64,000 nucleotides of DNA, from assembly GCA_965213525.1 (NCBI GenBank), contig OZ243889.1:2542001-2606000 (forward strand). Reading direction: 5' to 3'. This document shows, in pieces, positions 17,256 through 25,509 of the stretch. The notes under the pieces were generated by a model. That model was given only the letters and a program-made list of their open reading frames with translations. It did no database searches and was not told the DNA's origin. Position 1 is the first letter of the stretch. Every line of letters starts with the position of its first letter. The position numbers were made by a program, and so were the translations under genes. Origin of the DNA: G965213525 sp965213525. GTDB taxonomy: Bacteria; Actinomycetota; Acidimicrobiia; Acidimicrobiales; Poriferisodalaceae.

Positions 17256-17671
17256 GTTCGTCTCGTACCTCCCACCACGCCGGCGGTGATCGTCGTCTCG
17301 AGGATGGCAGCGGGGTGTGGCGCGCTGCGGTGAGCACCCTGTCCGATGACGGTTGTGGGTCACTAGGCCAACAACCTGGGGACCGTCGTCGGTCTTCAGG
17401 GGATCACCTGTGGACACCCCCGGGACAGCGGCCCGCCCCCGCCACCCGGGGGGGTCGGCGTGTGGATGGAACTGAGGACGGACTGGTGACGGACTGGTGA
17501 TGTCCTGTGGACGATCGGTGGACCAACAGCGCGGACGCGACACCGGCCGCCCCGGGTGGGGGGCGGCCGGTGACTGCCAGTCCGTTCGTCGTGTCGATGC
17601 TGGCCCCGGTAGCCACGATCCAGCTCGCTGCAGCGCACGTCGGCAGCGGGCGCACGAGCTTGCCGACGTGC
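17256..17671. other. Gene-free gap between dnaB and rplI, with DnaA-box-like motifs
   Basis: No gene is convincing here. It holds three TGTGGA motifs resembling the reverse DnaA box: 17409-17417 (TGTGGACAC), 17461-17469 (TGTGGATGG) and 17506-17514 (TGTGGACGA). The last, with its flanks, matches 19 of 21 bases at 42544-42564 in the dnaA-dnaN gap. A short direct repeat GGACTGGTGA occurs twice at about 17480-17500. The rplI-side terminator is listed separately. Confidence 0.5.
17541..17572 (-). terminator. Hairpin terminator of the rpsF-ssb-rpsR-rplI operon
   Basis: A perfect 13-bp stem, 17541-17553 with 17560-17572, and a 6-nt loop lies 100 nt after the rplI stop in transcription order. There is no T-tract, which is common in very GC-rich actinobacteria. 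Confidence 0.6.
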
Positions 17672-18118
17672 TCAGATCGGGGTGACCTCCACCTGGATCT
17701 GGAACACGACGTCGTCGTGCAGGCGGGCCGCCACGGTGTGCTGGCCGACCTCACGGATCGGCTCGTCGACGTGCAGGCGGCGACGATCGAGCTCGATGCC
17801 GGTCTGGGCGGCGACCGCCTCGGCGACGTCGGTGGTGGTGACCGACCCGTAGAGCTTGCCCCCGGCGCCGGTCTTGGCGGTGATCGAGATGACCCTGGGC
17901 ACCAGCGTCCGGGCCACCTCCTCGGCTGCGGTGCGTGACTGGGCGTCGCGGAGGTCTCGAGCCCGCTTCATCGACGCCGCCTGGTTCGTGGCACCCGAGG
18001 TGGCCCGCATGGCCAGACCTTTCGGGATCAGGTGGTTCATGGCGTAGCCGTCGGCGACGTCGAGGATCTCCCCGGTGGTGCCGAGCCCCTTGACGTCGCG
18101 ACGCAGGATGATCTGCAT
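17672..18118 (-). CDS. rplI: 50S ribosomal protein L9
   Basis: 148 residues, the normal length. The N-terminal rRNA-binding domain reads MQIILRRDVKGLGTTGEIL with the family text DGYAMNHLIPKGLA, then a long connecting helix and the C-terminal domain (TAKTGAGGKLYGSVTTTDVAEAV). It binds 23S rRNA at the base of the L1 stalk. Its ATG shares a base with the rpsR stop. Last gene of the ribosomal operon, followed by the hairpin at 17541-17572. Confidence 0.97.
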   Translation of the reverse strand: MQIILRRDVKGLGTTGEILDVADGYAMNHLIPKGLAMRATSGATNQAASMKRARDLRDAQSRTAAEEVARTLVPRVISITAKTGAGGKLYGSVTTTDVAEAVAAQTGIELDRRRLHVDEPIREVGQHTVAARLHDDVVFQIQVEVTPI

Positions 18119-18507
18119 CAGTCGTCGTCCTCCTCGCCGTCACCGTCTTCGTTGCGCACCCGGGGCGGCGGCGTCTTGGGCACCGGTGCCTCGCCGCCCC
18201 CGTCGTCGCGGTCGCGCCGACCGCGGCCCTTGTCGGCCTTGCGCTGGGTGACCACCCGGTTCGTGTAGGGCAGCAACGCCATCTCGCGGGCGTTCTTGAT
18301 CGCCCGGGCGACCTCGCGCTGCTGTTGGGTGTCGTTGCCCGTCACCCGGCGGGCCCGCACCTTGGCGCGGTCGGACATGAAGCGGCGCAGCAGGTTGACG
18401 TCTTTGTAGTCGACGTAGGTGACCTCCTCGGTGACGAGGGGGCTCACCTTCTTCTTGCGCGGCTTGCCGGTGTCTTTGGGCTTGCGGGGCGGCTTCTTGC
18501 GGGCCAT
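18118..18507 (-). CDS. rpsR: 30S ribosomal protein S18, with acidic C-terminal extension
   Basis: 129 residues. The core (VTYVDYKDVNLLRRFMSDRAKVRARRVTG, then QREVARAIKNAREMALLPYT) is normal S18, which binds 16S rRNA next to S6. No CxxC zinc pair is present. The last 35 residues after YTNRVV are an acidic, disordered-looking tail ending in DGEEDDD; typical S18 has about 75-85 residues. The tail is unusual for an RNA-binding protein. ssb ends 2 nt upstream. Confidence 0.95.
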   Translation of the reverse strand: MARKKPPRKPKDTGKPRKKKVSPLVTEEVTYVDYKDVNLLRRFMSDRAKVRARRVTGNDTQQQREVARAIKNAREMALLPYTNRVVTQRKADKGRGRRDRDDGGGEAPVPKTPPPRVRNEDGDGEEDDD

Positions 18508-18509
18508 GC

Positions 18510-18959
18510 CTAGAACGGCTCCTCGTCGGGATCGAAGGGCGGGGCGTCACCGCCGCCGCTGGGGGTGGTCCCGCCGCTCGACGAGCCCGGGGACCAGTCG
18601 CCGCCGTCGCGACGTTCAGAGCGCTGCACCTGGGCGGAGGCCCAGCGCAGGCTCGGCCCCACGTCGTCGACCAGCACGGCGAGCTTGGAGCGCTTCTGGC
18701 CCGTCTCGCGATCGTCCCAGTTGTCCTGTTCGATCTGGCCGTTGACGACGACGCGCGTGCCCTTGGTGAGGCTCTCGGCGACGTTCTCGGCCATCTCGCG
18801 GAAGCAGGTGCAGTCGATGAAGCTGGTGCGCTCCTCGTCCTTGACCTTCTTGGACACCGCGACGGTGAACTTGCAGACCGCCATGCCGCTGTTGGTGAAG
18901 CGCAGCTCGGGGTCTCGGGTGAGGTTGCCGATCATGGTGATGTCGGACGACCAGGTCAT
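18510..18959 (-). CDS. ssb: Single-stranded DNA-binding protein
   Basis: 149 residues. OB fold at 1-110 (MIGNLTRDPELRF, FTVAVSKKV, SFIDCTCFREMAENV) and a Gly/Pro-rich tail ending DPDEEPF, the acidic tip that recruits partner proteins. It coats single strands at forks and during repair. It overlaps rpsF by 4 nt. Length is close to that of other actinobacterial SSBs. Confidence 0.97.
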   Translation of the reverse strand: MTWSSDITMIGNLTRDPELRFTNSGMAVCKFTVAVSKKVKDEERTSFIDCTCFREMAENVAESLTKGTRVVVNGQIEQDNWDDRETGQKRSKLAVLVDDVGPSLRWASAQVQRSERRDGGDWSPGSSSGGTTPSGGGDAPPFDPDEEPF

Positions 18960-19306
18960 GGTGTTGCTCCGTCATCGTCTGCTGCGCCGTCACCGGTCAG
19001 CCCACGGCGGGCCGCCTCGTGATCGGGCAGTCGGACGAGCTTGTGGCGGACGACTGCGTCCGCGAGTCGGAAGGTGCGCTCGACCGAGTCGAGCGCCCCG
19101 CCGGGGGCCATCACCTCATAGACCGAGTAGTAGCCCTCGCTCTTGTGGTCGATGGGGTAGGCGAAGCGGCGCCGCCCCCAGTAGTCGACCTTGGAGATCG
19201 TGGCGCCGGCCCCTTCGATCTGGGTGCGGGCGGTCTTGATCTGGTCTTGCACGGCGGCGTCGTCGAGCGACCCGTCGTGGATGATCATGAGCTCGTAGGC
19301 GCGCAT
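18956..19306 (-). CDS. rpsF: 30S ribosomal protein S6
   Basis: 116 residues from ATG 19306. MRAYELMIIHDGSLD, then YWGRRRFAYPIDHKSEGYY and HKLVRLPD, is S6, which pairs with S18 on the small subunit. An AAGGAGGTGG ribosome site lies 10-19 nt upstream, somewhat far from the ATG. A TACTAT -10 at 19387-19392 would give an 80-nt leader. First gene of the operon with ssb, rpsR and rplI. The last 12 residues are acidic. Confidence 0.96.
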   Translation of the reverse strand: MRAYELMIIHDGSLDDAAVQDQIKTARTQIEGAGATISKVDYWGRRRFAYPIDHKSEGYYSVYEVMAPGGALDSVERTFRLADAVVRHKLVRLPDHEAARRGLTGDGAADDDGATP

Positions 19307-19386
19307 GGTGCGCGTCCACCTCCTTCGGATCCGGCTGAGGCCGGAGCCCCGCTGCGAGCGGAGCAGGTCGTGGCGTGCGGGCATCG

Positions 19387-19392
19387 ATAGTA
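19387..19392 (-). promoter_or_regulatory. -10 element of the rpsF operon
   Basis: TACTAT on the minus strand, 80 nt upstream of the rpsF ATG, fitting TANNNT. Confidence 0.5.
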
Positions 19393-19459
19393 CCCGACGG
19401 GGTGCGGACTCATGGCCGAGCAACCTACCGAGGGGGTGGCTCACCGGCCCCCGAAGGCC

Positions 19460-19477
19460 CGGGGCGCGTCGGCCCCG
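19460..19477 (-). terminator. Weak hairpin after panB
   Basis: A 6-bp stem CGGGGC/GCCCCG with a 6-nt loop lies 7 nt beyond the panB stop in transcription order. No T-tract. Confidence 0.3.
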
Positions 19478-19483
19478 AACGCC

Positions 19484-20332
19484 TCAGCTCGAGGGCACCG
19501 AGAGCGAGCCCTCCAGATCCACCGAGCCGTGGTAGGTCTCGTCATCGCCGGGGAACGCACCGCTTCGCACGTCAGCGGCGAAGCGAGCGAGCGCCTCGGT
19601 GGCCACGGTCTGCAGATCGGCGTAGCGCCGGACGAACCTGGGGGGCGTGCGGTCGGTGAGGCCCAGCAGGTCGTGGACGACGAGGACCTGGCCGTCGGTG
19701 CGGGCACCGGCGCCGATGCCGATCGTGGGGACGTCGACGGTGTCGGTGATGCGGCGGGCGACGACGTCGGGCACGCCCTCCAACACGATGGCGAAGCACC
19801 CGGTTGCGGCCAGGGCCTCGGCGTCATCGACCAGGGCCAGCGCGGCGTCGATCGAGCGGCCCTGCACCTTGAACCCGCCCATGGCGTGCACCGATTGGGG
19901 GGTCAGGCCGAGGTGGCCCATCACGGGGATCTCGGCCGCCAGGATGGCCTCCACCATGGCCAGACGACGCCGTCCGCCCTCGAGCTTGACCGCCTGGGCC
20001 CCGGCCCGCACGAGCCGGGCGGCGTTGCGCACCGTGTCGGCCGGCGACACGTGGTAGCTCATCCACGGCAGATCGGTCACGACCAGCGGGCGGGGGTCGG
20101 TGCGCGCCACCGCTGCGGTGTGGTGGACCATGTCCGCCACGCTCACCTGCAACGTGTCCTGGTGGCCGAGCACGACCATGCCGAGTGAGTCCCCGACGAG
20201 TAGGAGATCGGCCCCGGCGGCGTCGACCAGGCGCGCCGTGGGAGCGTCGTAGGCCGTCACCATCACCAGGGCGTCATCACCCCGGCTGCGCTTGCGCGCC
20301 GCGATGGCCGGTGCGGTCAGCGAGCTGGCCAT
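19484..20332 (-). CDS. panB: 3-methyl-2-oxobutanoate hydroxymethyltransferase
   Basis: 282 residues. It transfers a hydroxymethyl group from methylene-tetrahydrofolate to 2-oxoisovalerate, the first step of pantothenate synthesis. Signature text: MVTAYDAPTARLVDAAGADLLLVGDSLGMV (metal Asp in VGDS), AVKLEGG, and GLTPQSVHAMGGFKVQG, then VPTIGIGAG. All are intact. Ribosome site GGAGGAGGG precedes the ATG. It sits between the ribosomal operon and the penicillin-binding protein on the same strand; no other pan gene is adjacent. Confidence 0.96.
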   Translation of the reverse strand: MASSLTAPAIAARKRSRGDDALVMVTAYDAPTARLVDAAGADLLLVGDSLGMVVLGHQDTLQVSVADMVHHTAAVARTDPRPLVVTDLPWMSYHVSPADTVRNAARLVRAGAQAVKLEGGRRRLAMVEAILAAEIPVMGHLGLTPQSVHAMGGFKVQGRSIDAALALVDDAEALAATGCFAIVLEGVPDVVARRITDTVDVPTIGIGAGARTDGQVLVVHDLLGLTDRTPPRFVRRYADLQTVATEALARFAADVRSGAFPGDDETYHGSVDLEGSLSVPSS

Positions 20333-20407
20333 GTGGACCCTCCTCCCGTCCAGCGCACGAGGGCTGCCGGCGGTGACGTCAGGGTAGCGGCGGGGCGGCG
20401 CCGGTGA

Positions 20408-22666
20408 TCAGGGGCCGCCCGCCGCCCGATCCCCCGGTGGCGGCGGCGTCGCGGCGGGCAGCGCCGACGACGAGGACGGCACGGGGTTCGACGCCACGGT
20501 GCTCGACGACGGCGAGGACGGGGCAGCCGGCGGTGGTGCGGTCGTCGCCGGCGCGGTCGTCGGCGACGGGGGTGAGCCCCCGGGCGGATCAGAGGGGGGC
20601 GTCGACGTTCCGACGTCCTCGGTGGCGCCTGACCCCGGTCCGCCGGTGGTGGTCTCGGTCGTCGGCGCAGCGGTGGTGACCGGCCCGGTGGTGGGCGTCT
20701 CGGTCATGACCGGCCCGGTGGCCAAGGACGGGTCGGCCAGATCGGGCCCCCGCACCCGCCCGGGCAGGGGTCGCCCCGGGTCGACGAAGGATCCGACACC
20801 CGGCTCGGCCACCACGCCCACGATCGCAGCGAACAGCTCGGCGGGCACGTTGGACCCGTTGACCGCTGGCACCCCGAGCACGTCGAGCATGGGCACCCGC
20901 CCCTCGGGATGACCGACCCACACCGCAGCGGTGAACCCCGGGGTGTACCCGACGAACCAGGCGTCGGCGTTGTCCTGGGAGGTGCCGGTCTTGCCGGCCA
21001 CGGGCACCCCGTCCACCGCCGCCCGCTGACCGGTGCCGCCACGCACCACCGCTTCGAGGGCGACCGTCACGACGTCGGCCTCCTGCTCGGACAGCACGCG
21101 GCGGTCCTCGGGTGCGTGGCGGTGCAGCACCTGTCCACCAGCGGTGGCGATCTCGGTGATCCAGGTCGGCTCGTGGGCCACGCCCCGACCCGACAGCACC
21201 GAGTACCCGGCGGCCATGTCCAGCACCGAGACCTCCTGGGCGCCGAGGGCGAGGGCATGGACGGCGTCCAGCGGGGCGCGCACCCCCATCTCGGCGGCCA
21301 CCTCGGCCACCTCGGTCGGTCCGACGTCGTCGATCAGCTGGGCGAAGACCGTGTTGGAGGACCGGGCCGTGGCGGTGACGAGGTCCGAGGACGAGGACCC
21401 ACCACCCGAGCCGCTCACGACCCAGTCGGCGCCGTCGTCGGCCCCGGGGATGACCACGGTCGGCGGGTCGGGGTAGCGGCTGTCGAGGGAGATGCCCTCG
21501 CGGGCGGCGGCGGCGAGCACGAACGCCTTGAACGCCGAGCCCGGCTGGCGACCGCCGCCGCCGCCGCCGAGCCCGAGGGCCAGATCCACCTCCGAGCGGG
21601 TCCGGTCCTGGCCGCCGACGTGGACCCGCACGCCTCCCAGGTCGTCCAACACGATGACCGCTCCGGCCGGGCCGGCGTCGCCGAGGCGCCCGGCGACGAG
21701 GCCTGCGACCTGGCGTTGGGCGTCCAGATCGATGGTGGTGGTGATGCGCAGGCCCCGGCCGAGCATCGCTGCGCCCCCGTGGTCAGCGGCGATCTGGCGG
21801 CGGACCTCGTCGATGATCCACTCGACGCCGGCGTCGCGGGCCTCCGGGGCGATCACCACGTCCGAGGCAGCCTGGCGCTCGACGACCCCGGCGGTGACCG
21901 GCCGCGTCAGGGCGCCGTCGCGCTCGGCGGCGGAGATGTGGCCCTGTTCGACCATGGCGTCGAGCACCGTGTGACGGCGTCGGTCGGCCTCGGCGACCTG
22001 TTCGGGACGGCCGGCATCGGCGGTCTCGGGTGCGCGGATGAGGCCGGCGAGGTAGGCCGACCGGGCGAGGTCGAGATCAGCGGCGGTGGCGTCGGGGCCG
22101 TACCAGGCCCGGGCGGCCGCCTCGACCCCGTAGGCGCCGCGTCCGAAGTAGATGGTGTTGAGGTACCGCTCGAGGATCTCGTCCTTGTCGAGGTCGTGCT
22201 CGAGCCGGATGGCCAGCGCCGCCTCACGCACCTTGCGCTCGAGGGTGCGGTCGGCGTCGAGGTAGACGTTCTTCACGTACTGCTGGGTGATGGTGGAGCC
22301 GCCCTGCAGCGACCCCTGGGTGCGCAGATCGGCCCACAGGGCCCGGGCGATCGCCAGCGGGTCGACCCCGGCGTGGGAGCGGAAATCGCGATCTTCGGTG
22401 CTGATGACCGCGTCGACGAGCACCGGGGAGATGTCGTCCAGGGTCACGTGGAAGCGGTCTTCGCCGCCTCGCAGCTCGGCGATCGGACGGCCGTCGCGGG
22501 CGTAGACGACGGAGGTCTCGGCGAGGGGCACGGCCTCGGGCAGCTCGACGCGCGCCAGGGCGACGGTGCCGACGCCGACCGCCACAAAGACGCTCACCAG
22601 CACGGCGTAGGTGACACGCCGGATGAACCGGCGGCCGCGCCGGGCCCGATCCCCGACCTCGCTCAC
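20408..22666 (-). CDS. Bifunctional class A penicillin-binding protein
   Basis: 752 residues. It polymerises and cross-links peptidoglycan at the cytoplasmic membrane. One signal-anchor helix (YAVLVSVFVAVGVGTVALA) is followed by a GT51 domain with EDRDFRSHAGVD (catalytic Glu) and QGGSTITQQ, then a transpeptidase domain with SAFK (SxxK), SSN (SxN) and AGKTGTS (KTG). A Pro/Thr/Ser-rich tail of about 130 residues ends the protein. I use GTG 22666 because a TACGGT -10 element lies 7 nt upstream, within the longer frame. It corresponds in position to ponA1 of mycobacteria, next to DUF5318. Confidence 0.94.
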   Translation of the reverse strand: MSEVGDRARRGRRFIRRVTYAVLVSVFVAVGVGTVALARVELPEAVPLAETSVVYARDGRPIAELRGGEDRFHVTLDDISPVLVDAVISTEDRDFRSHAGVDPLAIARALWADLRTQGSLQGGSTITQQYVKNVYLDADRTLERKVREAALAIRLEHDLDKDEILERYLNTIYFGRGAYGVEAAARAWYGPDATAADLDLARSAYLAGLIRAPETADAGRPEQVAEADRRRHTVLDAMVEQGHISAAERDGALTRPVTAGVVERQAASDVVIAPEARDAGVEWIIDEVRRQIAADHGGAAMLGRGLRITTTIDLDAQRQVAGLVAGRLGDAGPAGAVIVLDDLGGVRVHVGGQDRTRSEVDLALGLGGGGGGRQPGSAFKAFVLAAAAREGISLDSRYPDPPTVVIPGADDGADWVVSGSGGGSSSSDLVTATARSSNTVFAQLIDDVGPTEVAEVAAEMGVRAPLDAVHALALGAQEVSVLDMAAGYSVLSGRGVAHEPTWITEIATAGGQVLHRHAPEDRRVLSEQEADVVTVALEAVVRGGTGQRAAVDGVPVAGKTGTSQDNADAWFVGYTPGFTAAVWVGHPEGRVPMLDVLGVPAVNGSNVPAELFAAIVGVVAEPGVGSFVDPGRPLPGRVRGPDLADPSLATGPVMTETPTTGPVTTAAPTTETTTGGPGSGATEDVGTSTPPSDPPGGSPPSPTTAPATTAPPPAAPSSPSSSTVASNPVPSSSSALPAATPPPPGDRAAGGP

Positions 22667-22673
22667 CCAGATG

Positions 22674-22679
22674 ACCGTA
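22674..22679 (-). promoter_or_regulatory. -10 element, leaderless start of the penicillin-binding protein gene
   Basis: TACGGT on the minus strand, 7 nt upstream of GTG 22666; it decides the start, since the longer frame begins upstream of the element. Confidence 0.55.
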
Positions 22680-22717
22680 GAGCTCACCGCCGACGGCCCG
22701 GGTGACCCCGTCGGCTC

Positions 22718-23095
22718 CTAGAGGATCTCGGCCCGGTCGAGGTGGTGCCACCGGCAGCTCGGGCAGACCTCGACGACGTAGTGGGTGAAGTCCCCCGAGC
22801 GACGGCGCAGGCGCTCGAGCTCGGCCAAGGTCGACACGCAACGGCCCCCGGCGGGCAGGCGCGGTCCAAAGACGTAGGACACGTGGCGCAGCTCACCCTC
22901 ACAGAACGGACAGGGCTCGTCGATGGTGGCGCCCTGGTGGGCCCCGGCGCGGATCAGCTCGGGATGGGCGTCACAGACGTCGGCCCGGCTGCGCACGCCC
23001 CGGCGCACCTCGTCCAGCACGGCACGACGGGCCATGCGGTAGCTGACCTGACCGCCGCCTGCGACTGGTTGTGCGCCCGGCACCATCTGGACCAC
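22718..23095 (-). CDS. DUF5318 family protein
   Basis: 125 residues. Two zinc-knuckle-like pairs, CPFC and CPSC, flank the text VVEVCPSCRWHHL, which closely resembles the mycobacterial protein next to ponA1. DUF5318 is found in actinobacteria, function unknown. The GTG 23095 start has a TACCCT -10 element 7 nt upstream, so it is leaderless; this supports the longer start although the first 17 residues are not conserved. Confidence 0.85.
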   Translation of the reverse strand: MVQMVPGAQPVAGGGQVSYRMARRAVLDEVRRGVRSRADVCDAHPELIRAGAHQGATIDEPCPFCEGELRHVSYVFGPRLPAGGRCVSTLAELERLRRRSGDFTHYVVEVCPSCRWHHLDRAEIL

Positions 23096-23102
23096 GCCGT
23101 CG

Positions 23103-23108
23103 AGGGTA
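23103..23108 (-). promoter_or_regulatory. -10 element, leaderless start of the DUF5318 gene
   Basis: TACCCT on the minus strand, 7 nt before GTG 23095. Confidence 0.55.
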
Positions 23109-23176
23109 CCCGCAGCTCACGCCGGGGCCCGGCCGTCGCCGACCACGCCGGTGGCGTCGGCCAGCGAGTCGCCGGG

Positions 23177-24367
23177 TCAGCTCCGGGTCGCCCAGAAGTC
23201 CTGCAGGCGCCGCTCGAGCTCGGCCTCGTCGAGGGACCCCTCGATGAGGCGCAACTCACCCAGCCACCGCGAGGCCACCCCGATCTCGGGTCCGGGGGCG
23301 AGCCCGAGGACCCGTTGGATGGTCGTGCCGTCCAGGCCCGGGCCGAGATCGTCGAGCTCGCCGATGCCGCCGAGACGGACGAGGCGGGCCCGCAGGTCCT
23401 CTGCGACCTCTGGGCGGTGGACGTCGAGGACGTCGACGGCGAGGTCGGTGTGGGGGCGGGTGCGACGCACGAAGCGCCGAGCGCCCTCATCGGTGGGCGG
23501 GGGCGGATCGGTGACCGCATCGACTGCGGCGAGCACGGCCGCGGTCTCCTCACGAGCGGCCTTGAGCCGGCCCATGACGGCCCGGGCGTCGGCGGGGCCG
23601 GCCGGGGCGAGCAGGGACGCCAGCCGGGCGAGGGGGTCGGGCCCGCACCCCGTGGCGTGGGCCGGGTCGACGTCACCGAGCACCGCCACGACGAGACCGG
23701 TGTCGGCGAGGAAGGCGATGCCGCGCTCGGGCCGGGGCCCGGCGAGCAGCTTGGCCACCTCGTCGTGGATGCGCTCGGCCGACACGATCGACAGTCGCCC
23801 GACGTTGCGGGCCATGGCGTCGAGGACGTCATCTTCGACGTCCAGATCGAAGCGGGCGGCGAAGCGGGCGGCGCGCAGCATCCGCAGCGGGTCGTCGTCG
23901 AAGGCGGCCTGGGCCGAGCGGGGCGTGCGCAGCACCCGGGCCGCCAGGTCGTCTCGGCCGCCGTGGGGGTCGACGATGCGTCCGCTGCGCACCTCGGCCG
24001 CCATGGCGTTGATCGTGAAGTCACGTCGCAGGAGATCGTCGACGAGGCTGTCGCCGAAGTCCACCATCGGCTTGCGCGACGACCGGTCATAGACCTCGGC
24101 CCGGTAGGTCGTGATCTCGTGATCAGTCCCCTGGTGTCGGCAGCCGATGGTGCCGAAGCGCTCACCTTGGGTCCACACGTCGTCGGCCCAGCCCGACACC
24201 AGGCGCCGGATCTCTGGCGGGCGGGCTCGGGTGGTCAGGTCGAGATCGGTGACCTCGAGCCCGAGCAACAGGTCGCGCACGACCCCGCCGACCAGGTGCA
24301 GCTCGCTGCCGGCCCGCTCGAACCGCTCGGCCAGGGCGGGGAGGTGTCCGCCCACCGCGTGCAGCAC
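23177..24367 (-). CDS. CCA tRNA nucleotidyltransferase
   Basis: 396 residues, polymerase-beta-like family. Nucleotidyl domain: LHLVGGVVRDLLLG, the metal-binding DLDL, and RRDFTINAMA (second conserved block). RNA-binding helices follow with DDPLRMLRAARFAARF. It adds or repairs the CCA tail of tRNAs. The tRNA-Ile in this window does not encode its CCA, which fits the need for such an enzyme. GTG 24367 is the start. In mycobacteria a gene of this type lies near the DUF6049 gene, as here; the HD domain of some relatives is not clearly visible. Confidence 0.9.
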   Translation of the reverse strand: MLHAVGGHLPALAERFERAGSELHLVGGVVRDLLLGLEVTDLDLTTRARPPEIRRLVSGWADDVWTQGERFGTIGCRHQGTDHEITTYRAEVYDRSSRKPMVDFGDSLVDDLLRRDFTINAMAAEVRSGRIVDPHGGRDDLAARVLRTPRSAQAAFDDDPLRMLRAARFAARFDLDVEDDVLDAMARNVGRLSIVSAERIHDEVAKLLAGPRPERGIAFLADTGLVVAVLGDVDPAHATGCGPDPLARLASLLAPAGPADARAVMGRLKAAREETAAVLAAVDAVTDPPPPTDEGARRFVRRTRPHTDLAVDVLDVHRPEVAEDLRARLVRLGGIGELDDLGPGLDGTTIQRVLGLAPGPEIGVASRWLGELRLIEGSLDEAELERRLQDFWATRS

Positions 24368-24417
24368 CTCGGGGTCCAGGGCGTGGGCCGCAGGCCCCCC
24401 GGTCTCGGTCGGGGGGT

Positions 24418-25431
24418 TCAGACCAGCCCGACCTCGTGGCGGAACCGCAGCACCCGTTCGACGACGTCACGTCCCGGCCCTCCGGTCGTCGCCGGCTCGG
24501 GGCAGACGTGGGCTCCACCGAGCGCTCCGACGGTCGCAGCCACCGACCGCCGCAGCGCGTCGAGGTCGTAGCCGCCCTCCATGATGGCCACGACCCGGCC
24601 GGGGGGCACCAGGGCGACCAGGCGGCGGGTGAGGTCGGCGTAGTCGCCCGAGCTGAGCGCCCCACCGGTCAGCGGGTCGTCGCGGTGGGCGTCGAAGCCC
24701 GCGGAGACGATCAGCCAGGTCGGTGCGAACGCCTCGAGGGCCGGGACGACCAGCTCGTCCACCGCTTCGCGCCAGACGTCACCGGTCGCTCCGGCCGGCA
24801 GGGGCACGTTCAGCGTCGTGCCCTCGCCCGCACCCGAGCCGGTCTCGTCGGCTCGACCGGTGCCGGGGAAGAGGGGGTGCTCGTGGAGGCTGACGTAGAA
24901 GACGTCGGGGTCGGCGTAGAACGTGTCCTGCGTGCCGTTGCCGTGGTGGGCGTCGATGTCGACCACGGCGACCCGCTCGCCCCGATCGGCGAGCAGGCGG
25001 GCCGTCACCGCCACGTTGTTGAACAGACAGAAGCCCATGGCCTGGGTGGGCGTCGCGTGGTGCCCGGGTGGCCGGACGATGCAGAAGGCGGCGTCGGCGA
25101 CACCGGCGTCGAGCTGGGCGACCGCGGAGGGCCCCGCCCCCGCAGCCAGCAGGGCGGCGTCGTAGCTGTCGACCGAGACGACGGTGTCGGGGTCGACGCT
25201 GGCGCCGCCGGTGTTGGCCAGCACCTCGATGCGGGCGGCGTGGCCGGGGGCGTGCACCCGCTCGACCAGGTCGAGCCCCGCCGGGCCGGGTTCGATGCGA
25301 ACGACCTCGTCGTCGAGCCCGGCGTCGTCGATGCCCCGCAGCGCCGCTCCCATCCGCGCCGGGCGCTCGGGGTGCCAGCCGCCGGTGTGGTGGTCCAGGT
25401 AGCGGGAGTGGGTGACGACGAGGACGGCCAC
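24418..25431 (-). CDS. Histone deacetylase-family (class II-like) deacetylase
   Basis: 337 residues. Zinc-dependent deacetylase fold with RPPGHHA, DIDAHHGNGTQ (Asp and His zinc ligands), SAGFDAH (third ligand) and EGGYD. Bacterial members remove acetyl groups from polyamines or other small amides (acetoin-utilisation/acetylpolyamine amidohydrolase types); the substrate here is unknown. GTG 25431 has a TAGCGT -10 6 nt upstream. It is divergent from the GNAT gene at 25510, an acetyl-adding neighbour, though a functional link is only an inference. Confidence 0.9.
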   Translation of the reverse strand: MAVLVVTHSRYLDHHTGGWHPERPARMGAALRGIDDAGLDDEVVRIEPGPAGLDLVERVHAPGHAARIEVLANTGGASVDPDTVVSVDSYDAALLAAGAGPSAVAQLDAGVADAAFCIVRPPGHHATPTQAMGFCLFNNVAVTARLLADRGERVAVVDIDAHHGNGTQDTFYADPDVFYVSLHEHPLFPGTGRADETGSGAGEGTTLNVPLPAGATGDVWREAVDELVVPALEAFAPTWLIVSAGFDAHRDDPLTGGALSSGDYADLTRRLVALVPPGRVVAIMEGGYDLDALRRSVAATVGALGGAHVCPEPATTGGPGRDVVERVLRFRHEVGLV

Positions 25432-25437
25432 GGCGCG

Positions 25438-25443
25438 ACGCTA
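25438..25443 (-). promoter_or_regulatory. -10 element, leaderless start of the deacetylase gene
   Basis: TAGCGT on the minus strand, 6 nt before GTG 25431. Confidence 0.55.
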
Positions 25444-25495
25444 TCGCCGAGCTCGTGGCAGCCGCAGCCGGAGGGGTGTCGTCCCAGGTGAGGTC

Positions 25496-25501
25496 TACCG
25501 T
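25496..25501 (+). promoter_or_regulatory. -10 element, leaderless start of the GNAT gene
   Basis: TACCGT, 8 nt before GTG 25510. Confidence 0.55.
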
Positions 25502-25509
25502 GGCGGTTC

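Noticed and set aside
20909..22705. A 598-codon plus-strand frame antisense to the penicillin-binding protein
   Set aside because: No family text; the minus-strand protein has all catalytic motifs.
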